Below are positions 7,524-16,238 of a DNA stretch of 64,000 nucleotides, piece by piece (the stretch's first letter is position 1; every line of letters begins with the position of its first letter). The stretch comes from Thermomonospora catenispora (lineage in GTDB: Bacteria > Actinomycetota > Actinomycetes > Streptosporangiales > Streptosporangiaceae). Under the pieces are notes generated by a model. That model did no database searches, was not told the DNA's origin, and saw nothing but the letters and a program-made list of their open reading frames with translations. The stretch lies in the NCBI RefSeq assembly GCF_006363815.1, contig NZ_RRYT01000003.1, positions 1-64,000 on the forward strand, read 5' to 3'. The position numbers and the translations under genes were made by a program.

Positions 7524-8365
7524 TGCGGCGGCTGCTGCTCGCCTTGGCCGATACCGCACCGGTCGTGGTGCTGGCCGGTATCGCGGCGGCGGGCTCGTTC
7601 ACCCACATCCGGGATACCGTCCGTGACCACGGTCAGCACGGGTGGATGGCCTGGGCGGTGGCGGTGTGCATCGATCTGACCTGTGTCATGGCGGCTCGGG
7701 AACGGCAGCGGGACAAACGCACCGGCCGTACCACCGCCCGCATCTCCTGGCCCACCTGCGTGCTGGTCGGCGGCATCCTGCTGTCCCTGGCGGCGAATCT
7801 GGCCCAGGCCGAACCGACCGTGTGGGGGTGGGTGACCGCCGGCACCCCCGCCGCCGCCTTCCTGGTCGCGGTATCGATGCTCGAGCGCCGCACCACCGCC
7901 CGCCCTGCCGCCCGCCCGGACGGTTCGTCCTCGGCGGGGATGGCCGTCCCGCCGTCCTTCGGCCGCCCCGACCTCCCGTCCCCATCCCCGTCCTCGCCCG
8001 TCCCCCCGTCCCCGGTGCCGTCCCCGGTGCCGTCCTCGGTGTCGTCCCTGGTGGGGGTGGAGGAAGGGACGCGTCCTGCACTGACCACACCCGATCCTTC
8101 CTCGGTGCGGGAGGGGCAGACCGAGATTCCGCTACCGGACTCCTCGTCCTCGCCCAAGACCACCGGGCCCGGACGGTCCTCGTCAGTGGGCTCGTCGGCG
8201 GGTCCGGCGGCGGCGCTGGTGGATTTCGCCCGCCAGGTGGCCGCTGAGCATCAGGCCAAACACGGCCGCCCCATCACCCGGGACGCCCTGCGGGCCCGGT
8301 TGAAGGTCTCCAACCAGCTCGCCTCCGAACTGCTCCGCCACATCCGCAACCACCCCACCGCCTGA
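7520..8365 (+). CDS. SpdB-like spread protein (DUF2637-type) with C-terminal winged-helix-like region
   Basis: The protein has 281 residues. Three or four hydrophobic segments fill the first 120 residues (APVVVLAGIAAAGSFTHI; WMAWAVAVCIDLTCVMAA; TCVLVGGILLSLAANLAQA; PAAAFLVAVSML), the hallmark of DUF2637/SpdB proteins that help intra-mycelial spread of transferred DNA. A long Pro/Ser-rich linker (about 130-225) connects to a soluble helical end (ITRDALRARLKVSNQLASELL) that resembles a helix-turn-helix. Start GTG 7520 or ATG 7523 overlaps the previous stop. Confidence 0.8.
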   Translation: MMRRLLLALADTAPVVVLAGIAAAGSFTHIRDTVRDHGQHGWMAWAVAVCIDLTCVMAARERQRDKRTGRTTARISWPTCVLVGGILLSLAANLAQAEPTVWGWVTAGTPAAAFLVAVSMLERRTTARPAARPDGSSSAGMAVPPSFGRPDLPSPSPSSPVPPSPVPSPVPSSVSSLVGVEEGTRPALTTPDPSSVREGQTEIPLPDSSSSPKTTGPGRSSSVGSSAGPAAALVDFARQVAAEHQAKHGRPITRDALRARLKVSNQLASELLRHIRNHPTA

Positions 8366-8390
8366 CCGAGGAAAAGAGGGGGTGCTCGTC

Positions 8391-8567
8391 ATGTCCATCG
8401 TCCCGACCGACCAGGACGGACGTTCCGCTGGTGAGGCCCGGCCGACGGCCGAGCGGGATCGGCCCGTGGTGGTGCCGATCCGGTGGGCCTGCTGCCACTG
8501 CGGCGGCACCGGCCTCACCTCCGACGGCGACACCTGCTCGCACTGCCTCGGCCACGGCCACGACTGA
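8391..8567 (+). CDS. Small CxxCxG zinc-motif protein of the element
   Basis: The protein has 58 residues, and ATG 8391 follows AAAGAGGGGG. The C-terminal 25 residues carry CxxCGGTG and CxxCLGHG, a DnaJ-type zinc-knuckle arrangement with four cysteines. It lies in the transfer operon between the SpdB-like and Rep genes. The exact role is unknown. Many AICEs have such a tiny Cys-rich gene here. Confidence 0.65.
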   Translation: MSIVPTDQDGRSAGEARPTAERDRPVVVPIRWACCHCGGTGLTSDGDTCSHCLGHGHD

Positions 8568-8604
8568 CCCCTCACCCACCGCCTGCGAAGGGAGATCCGC
8601 TCTC

Positions 8605-8760
8605 GTGTTCCTCCGCCGCTGCGTCTTCCTGGCCTTGTGGCTGGTGCTGGCCCTGTATGTGCTGCGTCACCCCGCCGCCGCCGCTGATGCCGTGGTCGCG
8701 GTCGGTGGTGGTCTGGCCGCGTTGGCCGATGCGCTGGCCGCCTTCATCACCGCCTTGTGA
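8605..8760 (+). CDS. Small membrane protein of the element
   Basis: The protein has 51 residues, with GTG 8605 behind AAGGGAG. One hydrophobic segment (RCVFLALWLVLALYVL) is followed by an Ala-rich helix. It is probably a single-pass or peripheral membrane peptide in the transfer operon. No family is recognised, but short hydrophobic genes are normal before rep in this element class. Confidence 0.6.
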   Translation: MFLRRCVFLALWLVLALYVLRHPAAAADAVVAVGGGLAALADALAAFITAL

Positions 8761-8865
8761 CCCTCCTCGCCCCCGGCGTGGCTCTCCGTGTGCCTGAGGG
8801 CGTGCCGGGGGGTTCACCACCGCTGGCTTGAACCCACACGCAGCAGAAAGAGGGGGTGGTTTCTC

Positions 8866-10266
8866 GTGTCGCATCCGGTGTTGTCTCCGCTGGCCGTTCG
8901 GGACATGGCCGCCGCCTTGGCCCGCCCCGACTACCGCCGTTGGGCCGCCCGCACCCGTGCCCTGGGCGGATGCGCTCAACCCATTCACCTGCGGGGCCGG
9001 GTGGAGTACCTGGACCCGGCCACCGGGGAGGTGCTGCACCGCTACACCACCGCGCATGAGCCGGGCGGGGTGCTGCGGGTGGCCTGCAAGACCCGCCGCG
9101 CCTCCCGCTGCCCCGCCTGCGCGGAGGTGTACCGGGCCGACACCTACCACCTGGTGCGGGCCGGGCTGGCCGGGGGCAAGGGCGTGCCCGCGTCGGTGGC
9201 CTCCCACCCGGCGGCGTTCGTCACCCTCACCGCCCCCTCCTTCGGCCCCGTCCACACCCGACGGGAGAAGGCCGGTCACGTTCAACCGTGCCACCCCCGC
9301 CGCAACGCAGGCACCTGCCCGCACGGGCGGTCTTTGTCGTGCACCACCCGACACGACGTCGACGACCCCCATCTGGGGGAGCCGTTGTGCCCGGACTGCT
9401 ACGACCACACCGGCACGGTGCTGTTCAACGCCCTGGCCCCCGAACTGTGGCGGCGTTTCACCCTCGCCCTCCGCCGCCGCCTGGCCAAGACCGCAGGCCT
9501 CACCCCCACCGACCTGGGCAGGGTGCTCACCGTCTCCTTCGCCAAGGTCGCCGAATACCAACGGCGCGGCACCGTTCACTTCCACGCCGTCATCCGCCTT
9601 GATGGACCCCACGGCCCGGCCACCGCCCCGCCCGCCTGGGCCACCTACGAGGCGTTGGCCGAGGCGGTGGGGCATGCGGTGCGCGCGGTCACCGTCACCA
9701 CCCCCGAAGCCGACGGCGTCCCGGCCCGCACCCTGGCGTGGGGTGCTCAGCTCGATGTCCGCCCCATCACCACCACCGGGGAACTGACCGACACCGCGGT
9801 GGCCGCCTACATCGCCAAATACGCCACCAAAGCCGCCGAATGCACCGGCACCCTCGACCGCCGCATCCGCCCCACCGACGACCTGAACACCCTCCCGGTC
9901 AGCGACCACGCCCGCCGGTTGATCACCACCTGCCTGCGCCTGGGGGCCCTGCCCGAGATGGCCGGGCTGCGGCTGGCGGAGTGGGCGCACATGCTCGGCT
10001 TCCGCGGCCACTTCTCCACCAAGTCCCGCCGCTACTCCACCACCCTCGGCCACCTGCGCGCCGCCCGCATCCACCACAACCACCACCGCCACCAGATCAC
10101 CACCGGGCGGCTGCCGCTCACCGATGAGGACCAGGTCCTCGTCATCGCCCACTGGCGCTATGCCGGTCAGGGCCTCACCCCCGGCCAGGCCCTGCTGACC
10201 GCCGCCCTGACCGGCAAGCCCCTGCCACCGCTGAATCCGTCTGCGCTCCCTGGAGGTGCCGTGTGA
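8866..10266 (+). CDS. repSA: Replication initiator of the RepSA type (HUH rolling-circle relaxase)
   Basis: The protein has 466 residues and starts at GTG 8866 behind AAAGAGGGGG. All three rolling-circle motifs are visible: a hydrophobic FVTLTAPSFG at 118-127, the metal-binding HFH at 238-240, and a YxxKY-type AAYIAKYATK at 313-322 with the nicking tyrosine. Cys pairs at about 83-86 and 151-178 suggest a zinc site near the N-terminus. RepSA replicates the excised circle before transfer. The stop overlaps the xis start. Confidence 0.9.
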   Translation: MSHPVLSPLAVRDMAAALARPDYRRWAARTRALGGCAQPIHLRGRVEYLDPATGEVLHRYTTAHEPGGVLRVACKTRRASRCPACAEVYRADTYHLVRAGLAGGKGVPASVASHPAAFVTLTAPSFGPVHTRREKAGHVQPCHPRRNAGTCPHGRSLSCTTRHDVDDPHLGEPLCPDCYDHTGTVLFNALAPELWRRFTLALRRRLAKTAGLTPTDLGRVLTVSFAKVAEYQRRGTVHFHAVIRLDGPHGPATAPPAWATYEALAEAVGHAVRAVTVTTPEADGVPARTLAWGAQLDVRPITTTGELTDTAVAAYIAKYATKAAECTGTLDRRIRPTDDLNTLPVSDHARRLITTCLRLGALPEMAGLRLAEWAHMLGFRGHFSTKSRRYSTTLGHLRAARIHHNHHRHQITTGRLPLTDEDQVLVIAHWRYAGQGLTPGQALLTAALTGKPLPPLNPSALPGGAV

Positions 10267-10451
10267 ACGATGACCTGTTGACCGTGCCCGAGGCCATGGC
10301 CCGGCTCAAGGTGAGCCGGTGGACGCTCTACAAGCTGATGCGCTCTGGAGAGCTGGCCTCCGTTGTCGTCGGCGATCGCTGCCGGCGGATTCCCCGGCAG
10401 GCGCTTGACGCCTACATCGCCCGGCTCATCGAGAGGCACGAGGCCGCCTGA
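10263..10451 (+). CDS. xis: Excisionase (HTH_17/MerR-like)
   Basis: The protein has 62 residues. Start GTG 10263 overlaps the rep stop by four bases, and its TGA overlaps the int ATG by one base. The sequence LTVPEAMARLKVSRWTLYKLMRSGEL is a classic excisionase winged helix, with a positively charged wing (GDRCRRIPRQAL). It should bend the att DNA and direct the integrase toward excision. Coupling to int implies matched expression. Confidence 0.92.
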   Translation: MNDDLLTVPEAMARLKVSRWTLYKLMRSGELASVVVGDRCRRIPRQALDAYIARLIERHEAA

Positions 10452-11767
10452 TGTCCGGCATGAAGACGGCCGCGCCGGACGGCGAGGCCCCCAAGAGGCG
10501 CAAGAGCCGCAGCCGGGCCAACGGAGAGGGCTCGATCTTCTCCTACCGCAACGGCTACGCCGCGTACGTCTGGGTCACCACCCCCGACGGCCGGCGGCGG
10601 CGCAAATGGGTGTACGGCAAGACCCGCGAAGCCGTTCACGAGAAGTACGTCAAGCTGCTCAACGAGTCCCGGCAGCGTCCCATCGCCACGACGGTGCCCA
10701 CCGTTGAGAGATACCTCACATACTGGCTTCAGGAGATCATCAAGCCGAACCGGGAGCCCAACACCTACTCGCACTATGAGTTGATGGCCCGGCTGCACAT
10801 CATCCCCGGCCTGGGCAAGAAGCGGCTCGACCGGCTGACCGTGCGCGACGTGCAGGCCTGGCTGAACAAGCTCCCCGGAACCTGCCAGTGCTGCGCCCAG
10901 GGCAAGGACGCCAGGCGCCCCAGGGATCATCGGGATCCCCGCAAGCGGCAGCGTTGCTGTGCGCTGGGCGAGTGCTGCCAGGACTACCCGAGCCGCCGGA
11001 CCATCCAGGCCGCGCGGAACACGCTGCGGGCGGCTCTGAACCACGCGCAGACCGAAGAGATCATCTCCCGCAACGTCGCGGGCCTGGCCAAGCTGCCCAC
11101 GGCGCGGAAACGGACCCGCAAGGCCTCCACCTGGACCGTTGACGAGGCCCGGCGGTTTTTGGAGCACGCGCGCGAGACCGACGACCCGCTGTACGCGGCA
11201 TGGGCGCTGATCCTGGTCATGGGGATGCGCAAGGGGGAGGTGTTCGGGCTGCGCTGGGCGGACGTCGATTTCGACGCCGAGGAACTGGCGATCGGCTGGC
11301 AGTTGCAGCGGGTCGGGAACCGGCTCATCCACAAGGAGCGCACCAAGACGGACGGGTCGACCGACGTGCTGCCGCTGCCGCCGCTGGTGACCGCCGCGCT
11401 GCGCGTCCGGAGGCGTCAGCAGGCCGAGGCCCGGCGGGCCTGCGGCGACGCCTGGCATGACAGCGATCTGGTGTTCACCACCCGGACGGGACGCCCGATC
11501 GAGCCTCGCAACGTCAACCGGGCGTTCGCGTCCCGCTGCGCCGCCGCCGGCGTCAAGGCGATCAGGGTGCATGACACTCGTCACACGTGCGGCAAGCTGC
11601 TGGCCGCTCTCGAGGTGCATCCGCGGGTCGCCATGCAGATCCTGCGGCACAGCCGGATCAGCATCACGATGGAGATCTACACCGAGGTGCCCTCAGAGGA
11701 CACCCGGGCGGCGCTCAAGCGGCTCGGCGACCACCTGTGGGGCCGTGGTCCCGGTGCGGCGGTGTAG
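10451..11767 (+). CDS. int: Tyrosine site-specific integrase
   Basis: The protein has 438 residues. The catalytic set is complete: Arg260 (MGMRKGEVFGLRW), a beta-strand lysine near 297-299, HDTRH with His374 and Arg377, His400 (LRHSRI) and nucleophile Tyr410 (MEIYTEV). An N-terminal arm/SAM-like domain covers about 75-205. It is interrupted by a Cys-rich insert at 145-176 with seven cysteines. The gene ends 68 bp before the tRNA-Arg, its expected attachment site. Confidence 0.94.
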   Translation: MSGMKTAAPDGEAPKRRKSRSRANGEGSIFSYRNGYAAYVWVTTPDGRRRRKWVYGKTREAVHEKYVKLLNESRQRPIATTVPTVERYLTYWLQEIIKPNREPNTYSHYELMARLHIIPGLGKKRLDRLTVRDVQAWLNKLPGTCQCCAQGKDARRPRDHRDPRKRQRCCALGECCQDYPSRRTIQAARNTLRAALNHAQTEEIISRNVAGLAKLPTARKRTRKASTWTVDEARRFLEHARETDDPLYAAWALILVMGMRKGEVFGLRWADVDFDAEELAIGWQLQRVGNRLIHKERTKTDGSTDVLPLPPLVTAALRVRRRQQAEARRACGDAWHDSDLVFTTRTGRPIEPRNVNRAFASRCAAAGVKAIRVHDTRHTCGKLLAALEVHPRVAMQILRHSRISITMEIYTEVPSEDTRAALKRLGDHLWGRGPGAAV

Positions 11768-11794
11768 CTGTACTCCGTTGCTGTACCTGCAACG

Positions 11795-11829
11795 CAGAGG
11801 CCCCTCGCGGTGATCGCGAGGGGCCTCTG
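11795..11829. terminator. Bidirectional terminator between int and tRNA-Arg
   Basis: A perfect 15-bp stem (11795-11809 with 11815-11829) closes a five-base loop. It ends int on one strand and the tRNA transcript on the other. There is no T-tract, as is usual in high-GC actinomycetes. Confidence 0.8.
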
Positions 11830-11834
11830 ACCTG

Positions 11835-11910
11835 TGGCGCAGCCGAGAGGATTCGAACCCCTAACCTTCTGATCCGTAGTCAGATGCTCTATCCGTTGAG
11901 CTACGGCTGC
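11835..11910 (-). tRNA. tRNA-Arg (anticodon ACG)
   Basis: This is a 76-nt cloverleaf on the minus strand with encoded CCA (11835-11837). The acceptor stem GCAGCCG pairs with CGGCTGC. The anticodon arm TCTGA-CTACGGA-TCAGA gives ACG, and the T arm carries GGTTCGAATCC. Its 3' end faces the integrase, so the 3' part of the gene is the likely attB/attR core. Confidence 0.95.
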
Positions 11911-12087
11911 GTGTCTGGGAGAGAGCATACCGCCTGTCGCGCGTTAGGACGAATCAGTTCGCGTGTTCGGGGTGAGATCGGTGGGGCGCGGGCGGTCAAG
12001 CGGTGTTCTCCCGGTGGTCGTCTCGGCGTCCGATGGCGGCAAGCTCCCGCTCCTACGTTCCAGACCCACGGAAGAGGGAGGTATGCC

Positions 12088-13194
12088 ATGTCTCGGATCA
12101 CACGTGTGCTCGCCGGAGGGCTGGCCGCTGTGGCCGTGGCCGGGGTCTGTGCGGCGGTGGTGGACAGGGCCGCGCCGGCTGCGGCCGATCGGATCGGCCG
12201 TCCCGTCGTCATCGCCCATCGCGGGGCCAGCGGGCTGCGGCCCGAGCACACGTTGGCGGCCTACCGGATGGCCATCGCGCAGGGCGCCGACTACATCGAG
12301 CCGGACCTTGTGATGACCAAGGACCGCAGGCTGGTGGCCCGTCATGACAACTGGCTGGCCGACTCCACCGACGTGGAGGACCGTCCGGAGTTCGCCGACC
12401 GCAAGAAGACCAAGACGGTGGACGGGGTCACCCGGACCGACTGGTTCACCGAGGACTTCACGTTGGCCGAGCTGCGGACGTTGCGCACCGAGGAGCGGAT
12501 CCCCGAGCTGCGTCCCGACAACACGGTCTTCAACGGGCTGGAGCCGATCCCCACGCTGGAGGAGGTGCTCGAGCTGGCCCGCAGGCACGGCGTCGGCGTG
12601 TATCCGGAGACCAAGCACCCCACCTACTTCGACGGCATCGGGCTGTCCATGGAGGAGCCGCTGGTCGCCGCCCTGCACAAGTACGGGTTCGACAGCCCGC
12701 GCGACAAGGTGTTCATCCAGTCGTTCGAGACCTCCAACCTGCGGGAGCTGCGCAGGCTCACCAAGGTGCGGCTCGTTCAGCTGATCGACGGCTCGGGCGC
12801 CCCGTACGACCTGGTCAAGAGCGGTGATCCCCGCACCTACGCCGATCTGGTCAAGCCCGCGGGCCTGAAGTGGATCTCCTCCTACGCCGACGGGATCGGC
12901 CCGGCGACCGGCTGGATCATCCCGGTGGACTCCGCCGGCCGGCTCGGCAGGCCCACCGCCCTGGTGCGGGACGCGCGCCGGTACGGCCTGACCGTGCACA
13001 CCTGGACGATCCGCAACGAGAACGAGTTCCTGCCCGTCGACCACCGTCAGGGCAACACCGCCGCCCCCGGCTACCGGTCGGCGACCGGGGACGTGGGCGG
13101 CTGGGTGAGCCGCCTGTACCGGCAAGGGGTGAACGGCGTGTTCTGCGACGATCCGTCGGCCTGTGTGAGCGCCCGTGCCGCGACGTTCGGGTGA
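12088..13194 (+). CDS. Secreted glycerophosphodiester phosphodiesterase (GlpQ type)
   Basis: The protein has 368 residues, with ATG 12088 behind GAAGAGGGAGG. A Sec-type signal peptide covers about 1-34 (hydrophobic LAGGLAAVAVAGVCAAVV, then AAA-D cleavage region). The GDPD TIM barrel starts with VIAHRGASGLRPEHT, continues with EPDLVMTKD and RHD, and contains YPETKHP, giving the His, Glu/Asp and metal ligands of GlpQ. It should release glycerol-3-phosphate from glycerophosphodiesters outside the cell. It is the first chromosomal gene beyond the element. Confidence 0.9.
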   Translation: MSRITRVLAGGLAAVAVAGVCAAVVDRAAPAAADRIGRPVVIAHRGASGLRPEHTLAAYRMAIAQGADYIEPDLVMTKDRRLVARHDNWLADSTDVEDRPEFADRKKTKTVDGVTRTDWFTEDFTLAELRTLRTEERIPELRPDNTVFNGLEPIPTLEEVLELARRHGVGVYPETKHPTYFDGIGLSMEEPLVAALHKYGFDSPRDKVFIQSFETSNLRELRRLTKVRLVQLIDGSGAPYDLVKSGDPRTYADLVKPAGLKWISSYADGIGPATGWIIPVDSAGRLGRPTALVRDARRYGLTVHTWTIRNENEFLPVDHRQGNTAAPGYRSATGDVGGWVSRLYRQGVNGVFCDDPSACVSARAATFG

Positions 13195-13335
13195 TTCGTT
13201 CCAAACAGTGGGACGCGGGGAACCGATCACCGTCATGCGGTAATCAAAGAGGGCGATCGGGGCGGAGTCGCCGGGGCCCGGCCGCCGGGCGGCGCCAACC
13301 CATCCCGACCCCCCAAAGAAAGGCGAGTAGTTCCT

Positions 13336-13731
13336 ATGCGTCTGCAGACCACTCGGCTCCTCGGTGTGCTGGCCCTCGGCGGGGTGATGCTCACCTCCAC
13401 CGCCTGCCTGCCCAATATGGGCGGCGACTCGGACCGGCAGGCGGCTTGCGACAACATCGTCCGCGAGCTCAACGAGCTTCCCTCACGGGCCACCCAGCAG
13501 CTGGGCAATCCCAGCGCGATGATCCAGGCCTACGAGGAGACCGCCAACAACATCCGCACCGAGGGTCGGAAGGCCGGCGGCGATGTCCAGGAGGCCGCTG
13601 AGAACGTCGCCAGCGACCTGGAGAGCCTCGCGCAGACCATCCGCAACGCCAGCAACGGCAACCTCACCATGCCCGACGTCAACAAGATCACCGAGAGCGG
13701 CAACAAGCTCCGGGCCGCCTGCACCGGTTGA
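13336..13731 (+). CDS. Small lipoprotein of unknown function
   Basis: The protein has 131 residues. A signal peptide ends in a lipobox LTSTAC (Cys about 25), so it should be a lipid-anchored outer-face protein. The mature part is one long helical segment rich in Asn, Ala and Glu, beginning around AACDNIVRELNELPS. Two cysteines (near 36 and the C-terminal AACTG) could form a disulfide. It stands alone, and an AAAGAAAGG ribosome site precedes ATG 13336. Confidence 0.75.
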   Translation: MRLQTTRLLGVLALGGVMLTSTACLPNMGGDSDRQAACDNIVRELNELPSRATQQLGNPSAMIQAYEETANNIRTEGRKAGGDVQEAAENVASDLESLAQTIRNASNGNLTMPDVNKITESGNKLRAACTG

Positions 13732-13881
13732 CCTGCTGCCCGCCGGGCGCATCCTCCTCGCCTTCACCGGGGATGCGTCCGGCACTTCCCGATCATGGCC
13801 GCCTCTGGTTACCCTTGGTTCGCCCGAGCGCTTTGCCGCTCGGACCATGGCCCGGTAGCCTGTTTCCGGCTACAGAGCCCA

Positions 13882-13975
13882 GGAGGATTCGCCTAGTCCG
13901 GTCTATGGCGCCGCACTGCTAATGCGGTTGAGGCTTTACGGCCTCTCCGGGGTTCAAATCCCCGATCCTCCGCCA
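13882..13975 (+). tRNA. tRNA-Ser (anticodon GCT)
   Basis: This is a 94-nt class II tRNA with a long variable arm and encoded CCA (13973-13975). The acceptor GGAGGAT pairs with ATCCTCC. The anticodon arm CCGCA-CTGCTAA-TGCGG gives GCT, and the T arm is GGGGTTCAAATCCCC. Confidence 0.95.
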
Positions 13976-13976
13976 C

Positions 13977-14011
13977 AAGCGCCTCCGTCGGAGCATCCGG
14001 CGGAGGCGCTT
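13977..14011 (+). terminator. Terminator of tRNA-Ser
   Basis: AAGCGCCTCCG at 13977-13987 pairs perfectly with CGGAGGCGCTT at 14001-14011, just after the CCA end, followed by a short T run. Confidence 0.85.
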
Positions 14012-14701
14012 TCGGTTGTGAGGGGACGGTCGTGTCGGCTCGGGCCGCGGCGCCCGGGGGCGGCGACGCACGGGTCGGGCAGTGGGGGCGGGCGACGCCC
14101 GGCCCTGGTTCCGGGGTCCGGGCCCTTCATCCCTTCTTCGGGGCGCGGGGCCGGCCTGCACGGATCGCACGGGCGTTCGGCGGTCCCGGCGGTCGAGGGT
14201 CGGTGAACGAGGCTTTGGCGCGGCCTTGGAGGGTTCGGCGCGGGCGCGGGACGGGCGAACGGCCGGGGACGACGAGGGCGGCGCGGGGCCGGGCGTGGCT
14301 GTGATCGCCGGGGCCCTCCGCGGTGGGGGCCGGTTCGGGGAGCCTCCAAGGGGCCTCGGGCGTTGTATGACCGCGAGCGGTCGAGGGAGGGCTGCGGGCG
14401 TGCGGTTGGCGCATCTCGCGGGCGCGTTCCCGTGGGGGATCGTCCTCGTCGCCGCCGAGGGCGCGACGGAGCGGATTCCGGAGTGGAGCTCCGGCGAGGA
14501 GCCGGTGACGGCGTCGGAACACTCCCGGTGTGCCGGGTCCTGCACGGGGACGAAGGCCGTGTCGGCGTCCACTGCTGGCGGGATGGGCGGGATCTGCCGG
14601 GGATCCCGGTGCATCGGGGGAGGATCGGCGTCTCGTCGGGCGTTCTCACGCTGGGCGACGCGGTGGGGGGACAGGCGGTTCGGGCGCGGGTGGGCGCCGG
14701 C
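14012..14701. other. No convincing gene (690 bp)
   Basis: Several long open frames exist on both strands, but all have low-complexity Arg/Gly/Pro-rich translations without domains. The stretch may hold the lost 5' part of the decayed membrane-protein copy that follows. Otherwise I see nothing in it. Confidence 0.5.
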
Positions 14702-15260
14702 GTGCACGAGGCGGTCGTCTGCCTGGACCGGCCGGATAGGGAACAGGGCTCCATCGTCGATGGGAACGCCTATGCCACGAGATATACCGATGCCGATGGG
14801 CGCGTCAATGAGATCGTCCATTACGCGATCACGTGGCGGCGGGGCGACGGACGGTTCCCGATAGACCCGGAATGTGTCGAAGGGGTTCTATGACAAGGCC
14901 CGGCCGGGGCGGCCGATCACGCTGAGCCTCTGGCGCGGGGACGTCGTCGCGGTGGAGGCGGCGGGCGGCACGGAGCGATTCCTGCCGTCTCCCGTGTGGC
15001 GTCTTGTGCTGTGGCTGTTCGCCGCCCATGCCGGCCTCGGGGTCGTGCTGTGGGGGCTGCTTGCGGACCGGTCGCACCGGAGGACTCCGTTCTTCGAGTA
15101 CGCGTTCGTCTGGATGCTCTTGGGGGCGCTGCTGGCCTTTCCGGCCATGGAGTTCCTGGCCTACGGCTGGGGCATCGGGTTGTGGCGCGGCGTGCTGTTC
15201 GGGGCGATCACCCTGGTGAGCCTGGTGTTCGGCGCATTCGTGATCCGGCTGCGCAGATGA
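14702..15260 (+). pseudogene. Decayed first copy of a tandem four-helix membrane protein family
   Basis: From about 14738 the DNA aligns with the intact gene at 15528-16238 (REQGSIVD, then a Thr/Asp-rich strand, then TWRR). Between 14841 and 14880 it carries four extra bases relative to that gene, which shifts the frame. Downstream, in the new frame, homology resumes at SKGFYDKARPGRPITLSLW and runs to TGA 15260 through three membrane segments. The first membrane helix and the Cys-x6-Cys region are missing. The left limit is approximate. Confidence 0.7.
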
Positions 15261-15527
15261 CCGGCGCGGCGCGGCCGGCGGATCCAGGCGGCGTCGCTTC
15301 CGGGCGGGCATTGCGGGTGCCGCCTGTCTGCGTCATGTGGATCGAATGACCGGTGTCGGCAGGTCGCCGAACGATGATCCGATTGTTCTCGTCCCCCTAG
15401 GCAGGGCTCGGTGGCGTGGTCGCCGGTGGTGGTCGCGGCTTCGGCGGTGTCGCCGGCCCGGGTTCTGCGGGGTCCGCCGTCGGGAGGGACCCCGATCGAG
15501 GCCTCGTGCACGGATGAGAGGTGAGGC

Positions 15528-16238
15528 ATGAGGGTTCGCCAAGGTCGCCGGCTTCTGTCGTTTTTCGAGGTGCTGCGTCAGGTTTCCCTGCTGCAGTGGG
15601 CGGTGGCCGTGTTCGGGCTGGGCGTGCTGGCAGTGGGGGTCGCCGGATCAGCTGATCCCTACCACGAGGTCCGGCGGTTCCGTGGGGTCGTGGCGTGTGA
15701 GCGCAGCGTCGGTGACTGCTTCGCCAGGGAACAGGGCTCCATCGTCGACCGGGACAGCTACACCACGACGCATACCGACAGCGATGGGAACACCAGCATC
15801 ACCACCCATTACGAGGTGACCTGGCGGCGGGCCGACGGCTCCCGGGAGACCCGCGAGGTGTCGAAGGGGTTCTATGACAAGGCTCGGCCGGGGCGGCCGG
15901 TCACGCTGAGCCTTTGGCGTGGTGAGGTCGTCAAGGCGGAGGTGGAGGGCAGTACGGAGTGGTTTCTGCCCTCGCCCGGCAAGCGCCTCATACTGTGGCT
16001 GGCCGTCGCCTATACCGGTCTCGGGATCGTGCTGTGGGGGCTGGTGGCCTGGGAGAATTCGAGCTCTTCGTTCTTTGAGTTCATATGCTACTGGGCCGTC
16101 TCGGGATTTTTTCTGATCTACTCGGTCACCGAGTTCCTGGCTTATGGCTGGGACATCGGATTCGGGCACGGCGTGTTGTGCGGAGTGCTCATGCTGATAG
16201 GGCTGGTGGTGGGAATTCTTGCATTCGCGGTCTGGTAG
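15528..16238 (+). CDS. Tandem-family membrane protein, intact copy A (DUF3592-like architecture)
   Basis: The protein has 236 residues, with ATG 15528 behind GAGAGGTGAGG. Layout: a membrane helix at about 22-40, then an external beta-rich domain (42-145) with a Cys57-x6-Cys64 pair and SIVDRDSY...HYEVTWRRADGSRETREVS. It ends in three membrane helices (about 148-170, 178-205 and 212-236). The arrangement recalls DUF3592 proteins, where the domain ends in a GRPVTLxLWRGEV-like strand, but that assignment is inferred. Function unknown. It is about two thirds identical in its core to the next copy. Confidence 0.75.
   Translation: MRVRQGRRLLSFFEVLRQVSLLQWAVAVFGLGVLAVGVAGSADPYHEVRRFRGVVACERSVGDCFAREQGSIVDRDSYTTTHTDSDGNTSITTHYEVTWRRADGSRETREVSKGFYDKARPGRPVTLSLWRGEVVKAEVEGSTEWFLPSPGKRLILWLAVAYTGLGIVLWGLVAWENSSSSFFEFICYWAVSGFFLIYSVTEFLAYGWDIGFGHGVLCGVLMLIGLVVGILAFAVW

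Larger units (their letters stand above)
4804..11880. mobile_element. AICE (pSAM2-type integrative and conjugative element), core module to right att end
   Basis: The order is repressor, activator, FtsK-like transfer, spread genes, RepSA, Xis, Int and tRNA 3' end, which matches the pSAM2 class. The right end must lie within the 3' half of tRNA-Arg (about 11835-11880). I looked for a copy of that tRNA end in 1-4800 and found none, so the left att probably lies left of the window. In that case the XRE-kinase genes and other small genes would be cargo. Confidence 0.85.

Noticed and set aside
14082-14864. Alternative plus-strand frame in the tRNA-Ser downstream region as a real gene
   Set aside because: No domain. 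Only a later frame shows homology to the tandem membrane proteins, and that copy is frameshifted.
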